A stretch of 64,000 nucleotides of DNA. Origin: Nocardioides cynanchi (lineage in GTDB: Bacteria; Actinomycetota; Actinomycetes; Propionibacteriales; Nocardioidaceae). Shown here one piece after another: positions 25,825 to 35,974 of this stretch (its first letter is position 1; the number at the start of each line of letters is the position of its first letter). The notes beneath the pieces were generated by a model. The model did not search any database. It saw nothing but the letters and a program-made list of their open reading frames with translations, and was not told the origin of the DNA. The DNA is taken from contig NZ_CP044344.1 of assembly GCF_008761635.1 (NCBI RefSeq), positions 2,418,001-2,482,000 on the forward strand. Direction: 5' to 3'. The translations under genes were made by a program, and so were the position numbers.

Positions 25825-26591
25825 GCGACCCGCCCCACCACGAAGATCCGGCGGAAGGGCAGCACCACCCGGCCGCCCCGCTCGGGGTAGGCGGTCCGCA
25901 GGCGACGCTTGAACTCCGCCTCGAAGGCCGGCCTCAGATCGTGGGGCAGGGCCTGCAGGGTGGGCCGCGCGCCGGTGCCCGAGACCCAGGTGAAGACGGG
26001 ATCGGGGCCGGTCAGCACGTGGAGGTACGTCGTCTCCCAGGCGTCGACCTCCACGCCCAGCGCGGTCAGGGCCTCGAGATAGACCACCGGGTCGCTGCTG
26101 CTCGGCACGTCGACGTCGCGGGTGTGGGCGTCGTACGGCGCCTCGGCGGCGAGCTCGGTCCGGATCGTGTGACTGGGCTCGTCGAAGTTGCCCGGCACCT
26201 GGAACGCGAGCCAGCCGCCCGGCCGCACCCGGCCGGCCAGCGCGGGCAGGAGCTCGAGGTGGCCCGGGACCCACTGCAGCGTCGCGTTGGACACCACCAC
26301 GTCGGCGGTCTCGTCGCCGGCCGCCCAGGTGCGCAGGTCGGCGACCTCGACGTCGATGCCGGGGACGGACGCCCGGGCGGTGTCGATCATCTCCGGGCTC
26401 GAGTCGAGGCCGCGCACGTGCGCGTTGGGCCAGCGGGCCCGGAGGAGGGCCGTCAGGTTCCCGGGCCCGCAGCCCAGGTCGACGACCTCGGTCGGCCGGT
26501 CGGTCGCGATCCGCGAGACCAGCTCGAGGAAGGGGCGGCCGCGCTCGTCGGCGTAGGTGAGGTAACGCTCGGGATCCCAGGTGTGCGGCAC
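25821..26591 (-). CDS. tam: Trans-aconitate 2-methyltransferase-like enzyme
   Basis: 256 aa from a GTG at 26591, preceded by GAGGAG. WDPERYLTYADERGRPFLELVSRI is the Tam N-terminus; SAM motif VVDLGCGPGNLTALL; GLDSSPEMI; NATLQWVPGH; the C-terminal Tam helices follow. Tam methylates trans-aconitate, an inhibitor of aconitase. Divergent from a MarR gene with two near-identical operators between, so probably controlled by it. Confidence 0.88.
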   Translation of the reverse strand: MPHTWDPERYLTYADERGRPFLELVSRIATDRPTEVVDLGCGPGNLTALLRARWPNAHVRGLDSSPEMIDTARASVPGIDVEVADLRTWAAGDETADVVVSNATLQWVPGHLELLPALAGRVRPGGWLAFQVPGNFDEPSHTIRTELAAEAPYDAHTRDVDVPSSSDPVVYLEALTALGVEVDAWETTYLHVLTGPDPVFTWVSGTGARPTLQALPHDLRPAFEAEFKRRLRTAYPERGGRVVLPFRRIFVVGRVA

Positions 26592-26608
26592 GATGCTCCT
26601 CGAGAATG

Positions 26609-26659
26609 TCTTGATGTCGAGATACTTAGTCTGCTCTGTCACTCCTCTTGATGTCAAGA
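26609..26659. promoter_or_regulatory. Two MarR-type operators between tam and marR
   Basis: TCTTGATGTCAAGA (26646-26659) is a perfect palindrome; TCTTGATGTCGAGA (26609-26622) is a one-mismatch copy 37 bp away. One lies by each promoter: TAGCAT (26673-26678) with 6 nt to the marR ATG on the right, and the tam promoter on the left. The layout predicts that MarR represses both genes. Confidence 0.8.
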
Positions 26660-26684
26660 TTCTCGAGGGGCTTAGCATGGGGGC

Positions 26685-27197
26685 ATGCGCGACGACGTGG
26701 ACACCCTGCTCGAGGCCTGGGGCCGGGAGCGCGGTGACCTCGACCTGGCCCCCGTGGCGGTGTTCAGCCGGGTCACCCGGCTCGCCCGGCACCTCGAGCT
26801 GGCCCGTCGCGACGCGTTCGCCGCGCACGGGATCGAGCAGTGGGAGTTCGACGTGCTCGCCGCGCTGCGCCGCGCGGGTCCGCCGTACGAGCTGTCGCCG
26901 GGGCGCCTCCTCCGGGAGACCCTGGTGACCAGCGGGACGATGACCAACCGGGTCGACCGCCTCAGCGCGCGGGGGCTGGTCGAGCGCTATCCCGACCCCG
27001 ACGACCGGCGCGGGGTGATCGTGCGGCTGACCGTCGAGGGGAAGACCGCCGTCGACGGCGCCTTCACCGCGCTCGTGGACGCCGAGCGCGAGCTCCTCGA
27101 CGTCCTGCCCGAACGTGAGCGCAAGAAGCTGGCCTCTCTCCTCCGCGCGCTGCTCGCGCCGTACGCCGACCCGAACCCCGACTCCCCCACCCGCTGA
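26685..27197 (+). CDS. MarR-family transcriptional regulator
   Basis: 170 aa. Winged helix: EFDVLAALRRAGPPYELSPGRLLRETLVTSGTMTNRVDRLSARGLVERYPDPDDRRGV... with the wing DPDDRRGVIVRLT. Leaderless start. Likely autoregulated and represses tam through the two operators. Its TGA stop is the first three bases of a 32-bp repeat tract. Confidence 0.9.
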   Translation: MRDDVDTLLEAWGRERGDLDLAPVAVFSRVTRLARHLELARRDAFAAHGIEQWEFDVLAALRRAGPPYELSPGRLLRETLVTSGTMTNRVDRLSARGLVERYPDPDDRRGVIVRLTVEGKTAVDGAFTALVDAERELLDVLPERERKKLASLLRALLAPYADPNPDSPTR

Positions 27198-27306
27198 CTC
27201 GGCGCAAACAGGCAGCACACACACGCTGAGTCGGCGCAAACAGGCAGCGCAAACACGCTGAGTCGGCGCAAAGAGACACTCAGGATGCGCCGACCCGGCG
27301 CACACT
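27195..27306 (+). repeat. 32-bp period repeat tract (GACTCGGCGCA family)
   Basis: Units start at 27195, 27227 and 27259 (TGASTCGGCGCAAA...), period exactly 32 bp. The third contains a 34-bp block (27260-27293) found as a perfect inverted copy at 27599-27632 inside the ABC-F gene. More remnants run to the ABC-F stop at 27333. Confidence 0.9.
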
Positions 27307-27332
27307 GGAAGGGGTACGACGCCGACCCGGCG

Positions 27333-29141
27333 CTACTCGACGAGCTCGGCGGCCTCGAGCCACTCCAGCTCCAGTGCCTCACGCTCGGCCGCCGCCTCGC
27401 TCAGCGCCCGGGAGAGCGCGGCCAGCCGCTCGTGGTCGCTGGCGTGCACGAGCACCTCGTCGTTCAGCGAGGCCTCGCGACGCGCCACCTGTGCCAGCTG
27501 CCGCTCGACCCGGACCAGGACCTTGCGCGCCTCGCGCTCCTCGGCGCTGCCCGGCCGCGCCTTCGCCCGACCCTCGTCCCGTGCCATTTCGTGACGACTC
27601 GGCGCATCCTGAGTGTCTCTTTGCGCCGACTCGGCGGGGTTTGACTGCCTGTGTGCGCCGGCTCGGCGGGTGAGGTACTCGTCGACGCCGCGGGGGAGCA
27701 TCGAGATCTTCCCGTCGTCGAGCAGCGCGTGGACGGTGTCGGTGACCCGCTCGAGGAAGTAGCGGTCGTGGGAGACCACGACCAACGTGCCCGGCCAGTC
27801 GTCGAGGAAGTCCTCGAGCACGTTGAGGGTGTCGATGTCGAGATCGTTGGTCGGCTCGTCGAGGAGCAGCACATTGGGCTCGGTGAGCAGCAGCCGCAGC
27901 AGCTGGAAGCGCCGCCGCTCGCCGCCCGAGAGGTCACCGAGCCGGGCGGTCAGCCGGTCGCCGGTGAAGCCGAACCGCTCCAGCAGCGACGACGCGCTCA
28001 CCTCGCCTGTCGTCGTCTGCGCCACCCGCCTGATCGACTCCACGCTCTCGAGCACGCGGGCGGCGGGGTCGAGGTCGTCGAGGGCCTGCGTCAGGTGCTG
28101 GAGTACGACGGTCCGGCCGCGCTTCACCCGACCCGCCGTCGGCGCGAGCGAGCCGTCCAGCAGCGCCAGCACCGACGACTTCCCCGCGCCGTTGACGCCG
28201 ACGATCCCGACCCGGTCGCCCGGGCCGAGCCGCCACGTCGCGTGCGAGAGCAGGGTCCGGTCACCGCGGGTCAGGTCGACGTCCTCGACGTCGAGCACGT
28301 CCTTGCCCAGCCGCGCCGTGGCGAACCGCTGGAGCTCGAGCCGGTCGCGGGCCGGCGGCTCGTCGTCGATCAGCGCCGACGCGGCCTCGATGCGGAACTT
28401 GGGCTTGGCGGTCCGGGCCGGGGGTCCGCGCCGCAGCCACGCGAGCTCCTTGCGGACCAGGTTGCGCCGTCGGGTCTCGCTGGCCGACGCCTGCCGCTGC
28501 CGCTCGGCCTTGGCCAGCACGAACGCCGCGTAGCCGCCCTCGTAGGCGTCCACGACCCCGTCGTGGACCTCCCAGGTCTGCTCGCACACCGCGTCCAGGA
28601 ACCACCGGTCGTGGGTCACCACGGCCAGCGCCGAGGGCAGCGACGCCACGTGGCTGGCGAGCCACGCCACGGCCTCCACGTCGAGGTGGTTGGTCGGCTC
28701 GTCCAGGACGACGAGGTCGTGCTCGTGCAGCAGCAGCTCGGCCAGCGCGCAGCGCCGGCGCTCGCCCCCGGACAGGCCGACCACCGCCCGGTCGAGCTCG
28801 ATGCCGGCGAGCAGCTCGGTGACGATCTCCCGGGTCCGCGGATCGGCGGCCCAGGCGTGGTCTGGCCGCCCGGCGAGTACGGCGTCGCGCACCGAGTGGG
28901 TGTCGTCCAGCGTGTCGCCCTGGTGCAGGTAGCCGATCGCCAGCCCGCGGCTCGCCGAGACCCGGCCGCTGTCGGGCGGCTCCTGCCCGGTCATGATCTG
29001 CAGGAGCGTGGTCTTGCCGTCGCCGTTGCGGCCGACGATCCCGACCCGCTCCCCCACCGAGATGCCCAGCGAGACGTCGGTGAGCAGCGGCCGCACGCCG
29101 TACGCCTTGGAGACCCGCTCCAGGTTGACCAGGTTGCTCAT
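27333..29141 (-). CDS. ABC-F family ATPase with repeat-derived linker
   Basis: 602 aa. Two ABC domains without membrane parts: Walker A GRNGDGKTT (37-45) and GVNGAGKSS, signatures LSGGERRR twice, Walker B VVLDEPTNHLD and LLLDEPTNDLD. ABC-F proteins act on the ribosome (translation factors or antibiotic protection). The C-terminal coiled coil (REARKVLVRVERQLAQ...) follows a linker at ~490-516 that is translated repeat (RRAGAHRQSNPAESAQRDTQ). The start overlaps the ispE stop (ATGA). Confidence 0.92.
   Translation of the reverse strand: MSNLVNLERVSKAYGVRPLLTDVSLGISVGERVGIVGRNGDGKTTLLQIMTGQEPPDSGRVSASRGLAIGYLHQGDTLDDTHSVRDAVLAGRPDHAWAADPRTREIVTELLAGIELDRAVVGLSGGERRRCALAELLLHEHDLVVLDEPTNHLDVEAVAWLASHVASLPSALAVVTHDRWFLDAVCEQTWEVHDGVVDAYEGGYAAFVLAKAERQRQASASETRRRNLVRKELAWLRRGPPARTAKPKFRIEAASALIDDEPPARDRLELQRFATARLGKDVLDVEDVDLTRGDRTLLSHATWRLGPGDRVGIVGVNGAGKSSVLALLDGSLAPTAGRVKRGRTVVLQHLTQALDDLDPAARVLESVESIRRVAQTTTGEVSASSLLERFGFTGDRLTARLGDLSGGERRRFQLLRLLLTEPNVLLLDEPTNDLDIDTLNVLEDFLDDWPGTLVVVSHDRYFLERVTDTVHALLDDGKISMLPRGVDEYLTRRAGAHRQSNPAESAQRDTQDAPSRHEMARDEGRAKARPGSAEEREARKVLVRVERQLAQVARREASLNDEVLVHASDHERLAALSRALSEAAAEREALELEWLEAAELVE
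27596..27672. repeat. GACTCGGCGCA-family repeat inside the ABC-F gene
   Basis: GACTCGGCGCA (27596-27606), 15 nt, then TGCGCCGACTC: a hairpin with one mismatch, followed by a degraded second copy up to 27672. It is in frame and encodes an extra linker segment. Confidence 0.88.
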
Positions 29142-30049
29142 GCGTCGACCACGTGGGCACCGGCGACGGGTCCGTGCGCGACGAGTACGACGCGCTCGTC
29201 GCGGGCCGTTCGCAGCGTGCCGGCCACGCTCCGGGCGTGCTCGGCCGACTCGCAGAGGAACACACAGGTCGGCCCCGACCCCGACACCAGCCCGCGCAGC
29301 GCGCCGGCGGCCACTCCCTCGGTCACCAGGGCGGCCAGGTCGGGCCTCAGGTCGAACGCCGCCTGCTCGAGGTCGTTGTGCAGCGCCGCCGCGAGCTGCC
29401 GGGGGTCCCCGGAGCCCAGCGCGGCCAGGAGCGGGTCGGGCGGGTCCGGCACGGCCGGGGCGTCGGGGCACAGCTCGTCGTAGTGCCGGTAGACCGCCGG
29501 CGTCGACATCCCGTCGGCGGCCGGCACCACGACCCACCACCACGTGCCCGTGTCCGGCACCGGGGTGACCAGCTCGCCGTGCCCCTCGCCGAGCGCGGTG
29601 CCGCCGACCAGCGCGAACGGTACGTCGCTGCCGAGCCCCGCAGCGAGGGCGAGCAGATCGTCGTCGGAGGTGCCGAAGCCGTGCAGCCGGTCGAGCGCCA
29701 CCAGCGCGGCCGCGCCGTCGGCCGACCCGCCGGCCAGGCCACCCGCGATCGGGATGGACTTGTCGATGCGGACCTGGGCGCCTGCCGGCCGTCCGTGGTG
29801 GGCGGCCAGGGCTGCGGCCGCCCGGTCGACGATGTTGTCCCCGGCGGCGGGCAGGTGCGAGGCGTCGATGTAGTGCGCCACCTCCGTCTCGACGCTGAGG
29901 TCGGCCGGCGCCTCGACGACGAGGTCGTCGTAGAGGCTCACGGCCTGGTAGACGGTGACCAGGGTGTGGAAGCCGTCCGGCCGGGGCGCCCCGACGCCCA
30001 GCAGCAGGTTGATCTTCGCGGCGGCCCGCACCGTGAGCGGCCCGGTCAC
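29138..30049 (-). CDS. ispE: 4-diphosphocytidyl-2-C-methyl-D-erythritol kinase
   Basis: 303 aa from a GTG overlapping the rsmA stop. GHMP kinase: [15 protein letters not shown] loop [34 protein letters not shown]. Fourth step of the MEP isoprenoid pathway. The coupled order rsmA-ispE is conserved in actinobacteria. Confidence 0.95.
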   Translation of the reverse strand: MTGPLTVRAAAKINLLLGVGAPRPDGFHTLVTVYQAVSLYDDLVVEAPADLSVETEVAHYIDASHLPAAGDNIVDRAAAALAAHHGRPAGAQVRIDKSIPIAGGLAGGSADGAAALVALDRLHGFGTSDDDLLALAAGLGSDVPFALVGGTALGEGHGELVTPVPDTGTWWWVVVPAADGMSTPAVYRHYDELCPDAPAVPDPPDPLLAALGSGDPRQLAAALHNDLEQAAFDLRPDLAALVTEGVAAGALRGLVSGSGPTCVFLCESAEHARSVAGTLRTARDERVVLVAHGPVAGAHVVDA

Positions 30050-30966
30050 GCGGTGTCCCCGCGGCGTTGTCCGTCGGAGGAGCGGAGCGGGGCAGGCGAG
30101 GAGGGTCGTGGTGTCGAGAGGGCTTCCGCGATCCGCGCGAACTGCCCGACCGTCAGCGACTCGCCGCGTGCCAGCGGGTCGACGCCTACCGACTCGAGGG
30201 CTGTGCTCGCGGCCTCGATCGACCCGGCGAGGTGGCGCAGGGCGCCGCGCAGGCCCTTGCGGCGCTGGGCGAACGCCGCGTCGACGACCGCGAACACCTG
30301 TTCGCGGGTCGCCGTGGTCGCGGGCGGCTCGCGGCGGGTCCAGGCCACGAGACCGGAGTCGACGTTGGGCGCCGGCCAGAAGACGTTGCGTCCGACCGCA
30401 CCGGCCCGGCGGACGTCGGCGTACCACGCGGCCTTGACGCTGGGTACGCCGTACACCTTGCTGCCGGGTCCGGCCGCGAGTCGGTCGGCGACCTCGGCCT
30501 GCACCATCACCAGCCCGCGTTCGAGGCTGGGCAGCAGCGCCAGGAGGTGCAGCAGCACCGGCACGGAGACGTTGTAGGGCAGGTTGGCGACCAGCGCGGT
30601 CGGCGGCGGCCCCGGCACCGCGTCGATCCGCAGCGCATCGGCCTGGACCACCTGGCAGCGCTCCGCGCGGGTGGGGGCGTACGTCGCGAGCGTCTCGGGC
30701 AGCGCGGCGGCCAGGACCGGGTCGATCTCGATCGCGACGACCCGGTCGACCTCGTCGAGCAGGGCCAGGGTCAACGATCCGAGCCCCGGTCCGACCTCGA
30801 CGACCACGTCGTGGGGGCCCAGCCCCGCCTCGCGGACGATCCGGCGCACCGTGTTGGGGTCGATCACGAAGTTCTGCCCGCGCTGCTTGGTGGGGCGGAC
30901 GTCGAGGCGCGCGGCCAGCTGACGTACCTCTGCCGGCCCGAGCATCCTCGAGCCGGCAGAGGTCAT
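30046..30966 (-). CDS. rsmA: 16S rRNA (A1518/A1519) dimethyltransferase
   Basis: 306 aa. [20 protein letters not shown] motif [24 protein letters not shown] (NLPY) and [12 protein letters not shown]. Dimethylates two adenines near the 16S 3' end. TAGGCT (30974-30979, minus strand) 7 nt upstream of ATG fits a leaderless start. Coupled to ispE by GTGA overlap. Confidence 0.95.
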   Translation of the reverse strand: MTSAGSRMLGPAEVRQLAARLDVRPTKQRGQNFVIDPNTVRRIVREAGLGPHDVVVEVGPGLGSLTLALLDEVDRVVAIEIDPVLAAALPETLATYAPTRAERCQVVQADALRIDAVPGPPPTALVANLPYNVSVPVLLHLLALLPSLERGLVMVQAEVADRLAAGPGSKVYGVPSVKAAWYADVRRAGAVGRNVFWPAPNVDSGLVAWTRREPPATTATREQVFAVVDAAFAQRRKGLRGALRHLAGSIEAASTALESVGVDPLARGESLTVGQFARIAEALSTPRPSSPAPLRSSDGQRRGDTA

Positions 30967-30999
30967 GGCGGTCAGCCTAATGAGGCGTCACAGGGTCAC

Positions 31000-32256
31000 T
31001 CATTGGGGCAGGCCGAGCGCCTGCGAGCAGGCCGGCCAGGCGCCGTACCCGCCACTGGCGTTGCGCACCTTCGTGGCGATCGCGATCTGGGTCGTCCGGG
31101 AGGCGCTGCTCGGCAGGCCTGAGCCGCCGTACGCCTGCCAGGTCCCGACCGAGAACTGGAGGCCGCCGTAGTAGCCGTTGCCGGTGTTCTCAGCCCAGTT
31201 CCCACCCGACTCGCACTGCGCGATCTTGTCCCAGACCGTGCTGCCCGAGCTGAAGGTCGGCGTCGGGGTCGGTGCGGTCTTGGTGCCGACGCGCTCGATC
31301 TGCGGGACCGGCGAGCGCAGCACCTGCGCGGAGACCACGCGCCGGGCGACCAGGCGGCCGTTGCGATAGGTGATCTTGTAGGTCACGTCCCGCAGGCCGT
31401 CGCGGCCGGCGCGGGTCACGGTGGTGCGCCCCTGGAGCATCGAGGAGTCGTTGTGGGTGACCGTGCTGTACGCGACCGACTCGGAGGACACGTGCCGCCG
31501 CACCACGCGGATCCGGGTCAGCACCAGCTTGTCGCCGTCGGAGATCACGTGGTGCCGCCCCGGATGCACGATGTCGTGCTTGCCGAGCCGGACGTGCATC
31601 GCCCTGAGCGCCTGCCCGACGGTGACCGCGGAGACCGTGCGGTGCGTTGCGCGCTTGCCGCCGATCACGACGGTGAGCTTCTTGGGGGTGGCGACGGTGA
31701 TCCGCAGGCCGTCGCGGGTGAGGCCGGCGCCGCGGCTGACCGAGAGCTGCGCGCGGTCGAAGCTTCGGTTGATCTCGTCGAGCGCGGAGCGCACATCGGT
31801 CGCGGTGACCCAGTACGTCGAGGTCTTGCCGTCGACGTCGAGCTCGAGCGGCTTGCCGTAGCGGACCGCGATCGTGGTGCCGTCGGTGACCTGCTGGTCG
31901 GTGGCTGGGGCCACCTCGTCGTGCGGGCCCAGGGAGATGCCCTCGGCCGACAGCACCTGGCCGACGGTGCTGCCGTTGGCGGTCACGTGCTCCACGTGAC
32001 CGTCGATGTTCAGGGTGATCGACCGGCCCATCGAGGCGTACCCGACCGTGGTGCCGAGGACGGCGACCGCGGCGACGGTGACAGCACCGATCAGGACGGA
32101 CTTGCTTGCAGTGATTCGTGCGAGCTTCTGGCGCACAGCTCTCCAGACGTCGTACTTTCCGGGCCTCGGGCCGCGCCTGAACGTCGTACGCGCTCCGAGT
32201 GTGCGCTGACCGGGCGCGGTCAGGAACGACGTTCGCAGGACGCCTTCTCGACGCAC
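31000..32256 (-). CDS. rpfB: Resuscitation-promoting factor RpfB
   Basis: 418 aa. Basic N-terminus and signal anchor (~50-70, [19 protein letters not shown]), three DUF348 repeats (~80-245; e.g. [23 protein letters not shown]), a G5 domain (~250-325), then the Rpf transglycosylase domain: [28 protein letters not shown] with catalytic Glu in CESGGNW. Cleaves peptidoglycan for growth from dormancy. Start uncertain: the GTG at 32256 gives ~45 residues before the anchor; internal GTGs are possible. The 138-bp gap upstream (32257-32394) holds a possible TAGGGT -10, but I see no c-di-AMP riboswitch. Confidence 0.93.
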   Translation of the reverse strand: MRREGVLRTSFLTAPGQRTLGARTTFRRGPRPGKYDVWRAVRQKLARITASKSVLIGAVTVAAVAVLGTTVGYASMGRSITLNIDGHVEHVTANGSTVGQVLSAEGISLGPHDEVAPATDQQVTDGTTIAVRYGKPLELDVDGKTSTYWVTATDVRSALDEINRSFDRAQLSVSRGAGLTRDGLRITVATPKKLTVVIGGKRATHRTVSAVTVGQALRAMHVRLGKHDIVHPGRHHVISDGDKLVLTRIRVVRRHVSSESVAYSTVTHNDSSMLQGRTTVTRAGRDGLRDVTYKITYRNGRLVARRVVSAQVLRSPVPQIERVGTKTAPTPTPTFSSGSTVWDKIAQCESGGNWAENTGNGYYGGLQFSVGTWQAYGGSGLPSSASRTTQIAIATKVRNASGGYGAWPACSQALGLPQ

Positions 32257-32394
32257 GACCTGCAGCGCTGGTGGTGATCAAAACCCGATCCCGGCCAACA
32301 GTCTCGAGACCCTACGCGACCTCGGTGGGCCTTCTCCAACTCGCGGTGGCCCTTCTGCGCCCCACGTGACCAGCGTCTCCCTGTCCGAAAACCG

Positions 32395-33291
32395 CTAGTG
32401 AGACGGTCCCCAGGTGCCGCCGAAGGCCGCCTCCGTGTTGCTGTCGATGGCGTCGCAGAGGGTCGTCAGATCGGTCTGGCGGACCTCGGCCATCGCCCGC
32501 ACGGTGACCGGCACGAGGTACGACGCGTTGGGGCGGCCGCGGTACGGCGCAGGCGTCAGGAACGGCGCGTCGGTCTCGACCAGCAACCGGTCCTGCGGCG
32601 TGATCGCGAGCGCGTCGCGCAACGGCTGGGCGTTCTTGAAGGTGACCGTGCCGGCGAAGGACAGGTAGGCACCACGGTCGAGGCAGGCCTGGGCGAAGCG
32701 CGGGTTGCCCGAGAAGCAGTGCATCACCCAGCGTTCGGGAGCGCCCTCGGCGTCGATCACCTCCAGCACCTCGTCGTGGGCGTCGCGGTCGTGGATCACC
32801 AGCGTCTTGTCCAGTCGCCTGGCGAGGTCGATGTGGCGGGCGAACGACTCCACCTGGGCGGCCCGTCCGTCAGGCCCGGTGCGGAAGTGGTCGAGCCCGG
32901 TCTCGCCGACGGCCCGGACCTTGTCGTGGGCTCCCGCGAGCCGCTCGATCTCGGCCAGGGCCTCGTCGAGCCGGCCCTCGGCGGCGAGCCGCGGCGCCTC
33001 GTTGGGATGCAGCGCCACCCCGGCCACGAGGGCAGGGTGCTCCCGGGCAGCCTCGACCGCCCACCGCGCCCCCGGCAGGTCGCACCCGATCTGCACGATC
33101 CGGGCCACCCCGACCTCCGTCGCCCGCGCAATCGCCTCCGCGGTCTCGAGCCAGTCGCCGTCGGCGATGTCGAGGTGGCAGTGGTTGTCGACCACGGGAG
33201 ACGGCAGCGGCTCGGGCGCCGGCGGGCGCTCCCGGTCGCGGCGCCGGCCCTGCTCGTCCTCGGGGCCGCGGGTCCGCAGCGGCTCGCTCAC
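32395..33291 (-). CDS. tatD: TatD-family metal-dependent DNase
   Basis: 298 aa. Metal ligands in VVDNHCHLD (residues ~33-41), [22 protein letters not shown] and ETDAPFLTP. An N-terminal extension of ~30 charged residues precedes the domain; internal starts are possible. Exonuclease/DNA repair and 3'-OH processing. The start overlaps the rsmI stop. Confidence 0.92.
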   Translation of the reverse strand: MSEPLRTRGPEDEQGRRRDRERPPAPEPLPSPVVDNHCHLDIADGDWLETAEAIARATEVGVARIVQIGCDLPGARWAVEAAREHPALVAGVALHPNEAPRLAAEGRLDEALAEIERLAGAHDKVRAVGETGLDHFRTGPDGRAAQVESFARHIDLARRLDKTLVIHDRDAHDEVLEVIDAEGAPERWVMHCFSGNPRFAQACLDRGAYLSFAGTVTFKNAQPLRDALAITPQDRLLVETDAPFLTPAPYRGRPNASYLVPVTVRAMAEVRQTDLTTLCDAIDSNTEAAFGGTWGPSH

Positions 33292-34178
33292 GGGGTCTCC
33301 TCCTGCCGGAGCTCGTGCCCGATCTCATGGACCGCGTCGTACACCTCTCGCTTCGGGAGGCCGGCTCGCGCAGCGACCGTCTTGATCGCGTCCTTGCGGG
33401 ACTCCCCCGAACGCTCGAGATCGGCCACCGCGTCGCGCAGCGAACCGGTGTCGGTGGCGACCGGCACCGGGCCGGCACCGGCGACCACGATCGTCACCTC
33501 GCCGCGGACGCCGTCGGCCGCCCAGGTGACCAGCTCGCCGAGCGGCCCACGGCGTACCTCCTCGTGGGTCTTGGTCAGCTCCCGGCACACGGCAGCCGAC
33601 CGGCCCGGCCCGAACGCGGCCGCCAGCGCCTCGAGCGCCGCCGCGGTGCGGTGCGGCGCCTCGAAGAACACCAGGGTCCGCTCCTCGCCGGCGAGCGCCT
33701 CCAGCCGGCGGGCGCGCTCACCGGCCTTGCGCGGCAGGAAGCCCTCGAAGCAGAAGCGGTCCACCGGGAGCCCACTCAGCGCCAGCGCCGTGAGCACGGC
33801 CGACGGACCGGGCACCGCGGTCACGCTCACCCCGGCCTCGACCGCCGCGGCGACCAGCCGGTATCCCGGGTCCGACACGCTCGGCATCCCGGCATCGGTG
33901 ACCAGCACCACGCGGTCACCGGCGAGCAGCCGCTGCACCAGGCCGGGCGTCCGGGCCGCCTCGTTGCCGTCGAAGTACGACGTCACCCGACCCTTGACCT
34001 CGACGCCGAGCTCCGCTGCGAGGCGGCCGAGCCGGCGGGTGTCCTCGGCCGCGATGACGTCGGCGCCGGCCAGCTCGCTGACCAGCCGCGGCGGCGCGTC
34101 GGCCGCCTGCCCGATCGGGGTGGCCGCGAGCACGAGGACCCCCGTTCGCTCGGCAGTCGGATCGGCGCGCTCGGTCAT
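33288..34178 (-). CDS. rsmI: 16S rRNA (C1402) 2'-O-methyltransferase
   Basis: 296 aa. [49 protein letters not shown] and FFEAPHRT are all canonical. First gene of rsmI-tatD-rpfB-rsmA-ispE-abcF. Divergent from pmt with 35 bp between starts, the same pair seen as Rv1003/Rv1002c in M. tuberculosis; metG, present there between rsmI and tatD, is missing here. Confidence 0.95.
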   Translation of the reverse strand: MTERADPTAERTGVLVLAATPIGQAADAPPRLVSELAGADVIAAEDTRRLGRLAAELGVEVKGRVTSYFDGNEAARTPGLVQRLLAGDRVVLVTDAGMPSVSDPGYRLVAAAVEAGVSVTAVPGPSAVLTALALSGLPVDRFCFEGFLPRKAGERARRLEALAGEERTLVFFEAPHRTAAALEALAAAFGPGRSAAVCRELTKTHEEVRRGPLGELVTWAADGVRGEVTIVVAGAGPVPVATDTGSLRDAVADLERSGESRKDAIKTVAARAGLPKREVYDAVHEIGHELRQEETP

Positions 34179-34199
34179 CTCCCGATCATCGCAGGCACT

Positions 34200-34205
34200 T
34201 ATAGT
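34200..34205 (+). promoter_or_regulatory. -10 box TATAGT for pmt
   Basis: TATAGT, 8 nt, then GTG at 34214; probable leaderless mRNA. Confidence 0.55.
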
Positions 34206-34213
34206 CTCGATCC

Positions 34214-35932
34214 GTGACGACCCCCGCCGCCGCGGACCGCGAGATGGTCGGCCTGGCCCACGACGCGGACGGAGCCCGGATCCCCCTGGCCCCCGAGCGG
34301 GCCCGGCGGTGGCGCCACCTCGAGGACCCGTTCGTTGGCTGGACCGCGACGCTGTCGATCACCCTGCTCTCGCTGTTCCTGCGACTGTGGAAGCTGGGCA
34401 CCCCCCACAGCTTCGAGTTCGACGAGACCTACTACGCCAAAGACGCCTGGTCCCTCTGGCACTTCGGCTACGCCCGCGACTACATCGACAACGACGGCGG
34501 CATCGCCAACAAGCACATCCTGGCCGGGCAGACCACTCACCTGTGGAAGCCCAACGCCTCGATGGTGGTCCACCCCGAGGTCGGCAAGTGGCTGATCGGG
34601 CTCGGTGAGAAGACCTTCGGCATGACGCCGCTCGGCTGGCGGGTCGTGCCGGCGATCGTCGGGACCCTGCTGATCCTGGTGATGATCCGGTTCGTACGAC
34701 GTCTCACCGGCTCCACCCTGCTCGGCTGCGTGGCCGGTCTGCTGCTCAGCCTCGACGGCATGGAGTTCGTGCTCTCGCGGCTGGCCCTGCTCGACATCTT
34801 CGTGGCGTTCTTCCTGCTGTGCGCGGTGCACTGCCTGGTCCTCGACCGCGACTGGTACCGCGCGAAGATGGCGAACCTGGTGCCCGGCCAGCTCACCTCC
34901 GGCTGGGGACCGGTGCGCGCGCTGCTGTTCCGGCCGTGGCTGCTGGTCTCCGGCATCTGCTGGGGCCTGGCCTGCGGCAGCAAGTGGGAGGCGGTCTACC
35001 CGCTGGCCGCGTTCGGGCTGCTGGTGGTCGCCTGGTGCGCCGGAGCCCGCCGCTCGTTCGGGGTCTCCTGGCCCGGCCTGCGGGCGCTGCTCGTCGACGG
35101 CGTACCGGCCTTCTTCCACCTCGTCCTGGTCGCCCTGGTCGTCTACATCGCGACCTGGACCGGCTGGCTGATGCACTCCCACCAGTACGTGCAGTACCTC
35201 TCCTCCACGCAGTACACCCAGTACGTCTCGGGCGGCTCGGACTGCGGCAAGAACATCAAGGAGGACCCGAAGAAGCACTGGCCGACCGCCGACCAGCCGG
35301 TCAAGCACGGCCTGCCCGGGCTCGTGCAGGGGCTCGAGTCACTGGCGTACTACCACCGCGACGTCTACGTCTTCCACACCCACTTCCTGACCGGCTGCAC
35401 GCACACCTACGCCTCCCAGCCGCGCGGCTGGCTGCTGCTGAACCGGCCGGTGGGCGTCGACGCCCAGACCGGGATCAAGCCGGGGACCGACGGCTGCAAC
35501 GCGCCCCAGGACAGCGACTGCCTGCGCCAGGTGCTGCTGCTCGGCACCCCCGCCATCTGGTGGGGCGGGATCCTGGCCGCCCTGTACGCCGTGGCCATGT
35601 GGCTGGGGGCCCGGGACTGGCGCTTCGGGGTGGCGGTGGTCGGCATCGCGTCGACCTGGCTGCCGTGGTTCCTCTACGCGGGCCGGCCGATCTTCAGCTT
35701 CTACTCGGTGATCACGCTGCCGTTCCTGGTGCTGGCCCTGACCCTGGCGATCGGCAAGCTGCTCGGCCGGTCCACGGCGCCCACCCCGCGTCGTACGGTC
35801 GGCGTGGTGATCGCCGGGTCGTACGTCGTGCTGGTGCTGGTCAACTTCGCGTGGTTCTGGCCGATCTACACCGACGGGCTGCTGACCCACTCCGAGTGGC
35901 TCCAGCGGATCTGGTTCGCGCACTGGATCTAG
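34214..35932 (+). CDS. pmt: Protein O-mannosyltransferase (GT39)
   Basis: 572 aa with about ten TM helices. After TM1 the catalytic loop [13 protein letters not shown] carries the DE pair of PMT enzymes. Transfers mannose from polyprenyl-phosphomannose to Ser/Thr of exported proteins. Likely clients in this window are the secreted Thr/Ser-rich proteins (inference). Ends at a strong bidirectional terminator. Confidence 0.93.
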   Translation: MTTPAAADREMVGLAHDADGARIPLAPERARRWRHLEDPFVGWTATLSITLLSLFLRLWKLGTPHSFEFDETYYAKDAWSLWHFGYARDYIDNDGGIANKHILAGQTTHLWKPNASMVVHPEVGKWLIGLGEKTFGMTPLGWRVVPAIVGTLLILVMIRFVRRLTGSTLLGCVAGLLLSLDGMEFVLSRLALLDIFVAFFLLCAVHCLVLDRDWYRAKMANLVPGQLTSGWGPVRALLFRPWLLVSGICWGLACGSKWEAVYPLAAFGLLVVAWCAGARRSFGVSWPGLRALLVDGVPAFFHLVLVALVVYIATWTGWLMHSHQYVQYLSSTQYTQYVSGGSDCGKNIKEDPKKHWPTADQPVKHGLPGLVQGLESLAYYHRDVYVFHTHFLTGCTHTYASQPRGWLLLNRPVGVDAQTGIKPGTDGCNAPQDSDCLRQVLLLGTPAIWWGGILAALYAVAMWLGARDWRFGVAVVGIASTWLPWFLYAGRPIFSFYSVITLPFLVLALTLAIGKLLGRSTAPTPRRTVGVVIAGSYVVLVLVNFAWFWPIYTDGLLTHSEWLQRIWFAHWI

Positions 35933-35935
35933 CGC

Positions 35936-35971
35936 GTCCGGACGGGTGGGCGAGGGCCCACCCGTCCGGAC
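35936..35971. terminator. Bidirectional terminator hairpin
   Basis: Perfect 16-bp arms GTCCGGACGGGTGGGC / GCCCACCCGTCCGGAC with a 4-nt loop between convergent pmt and the beta-helix gene. Confidence 0.9.
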
Positions 35972-35974
35972 AGG

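Noticed and set aside
32257..32394. c-di-AMP riboswitch upstream of rpfB
   Set aside because: The region is too short and shows none of the conserved ydaO-type segments.
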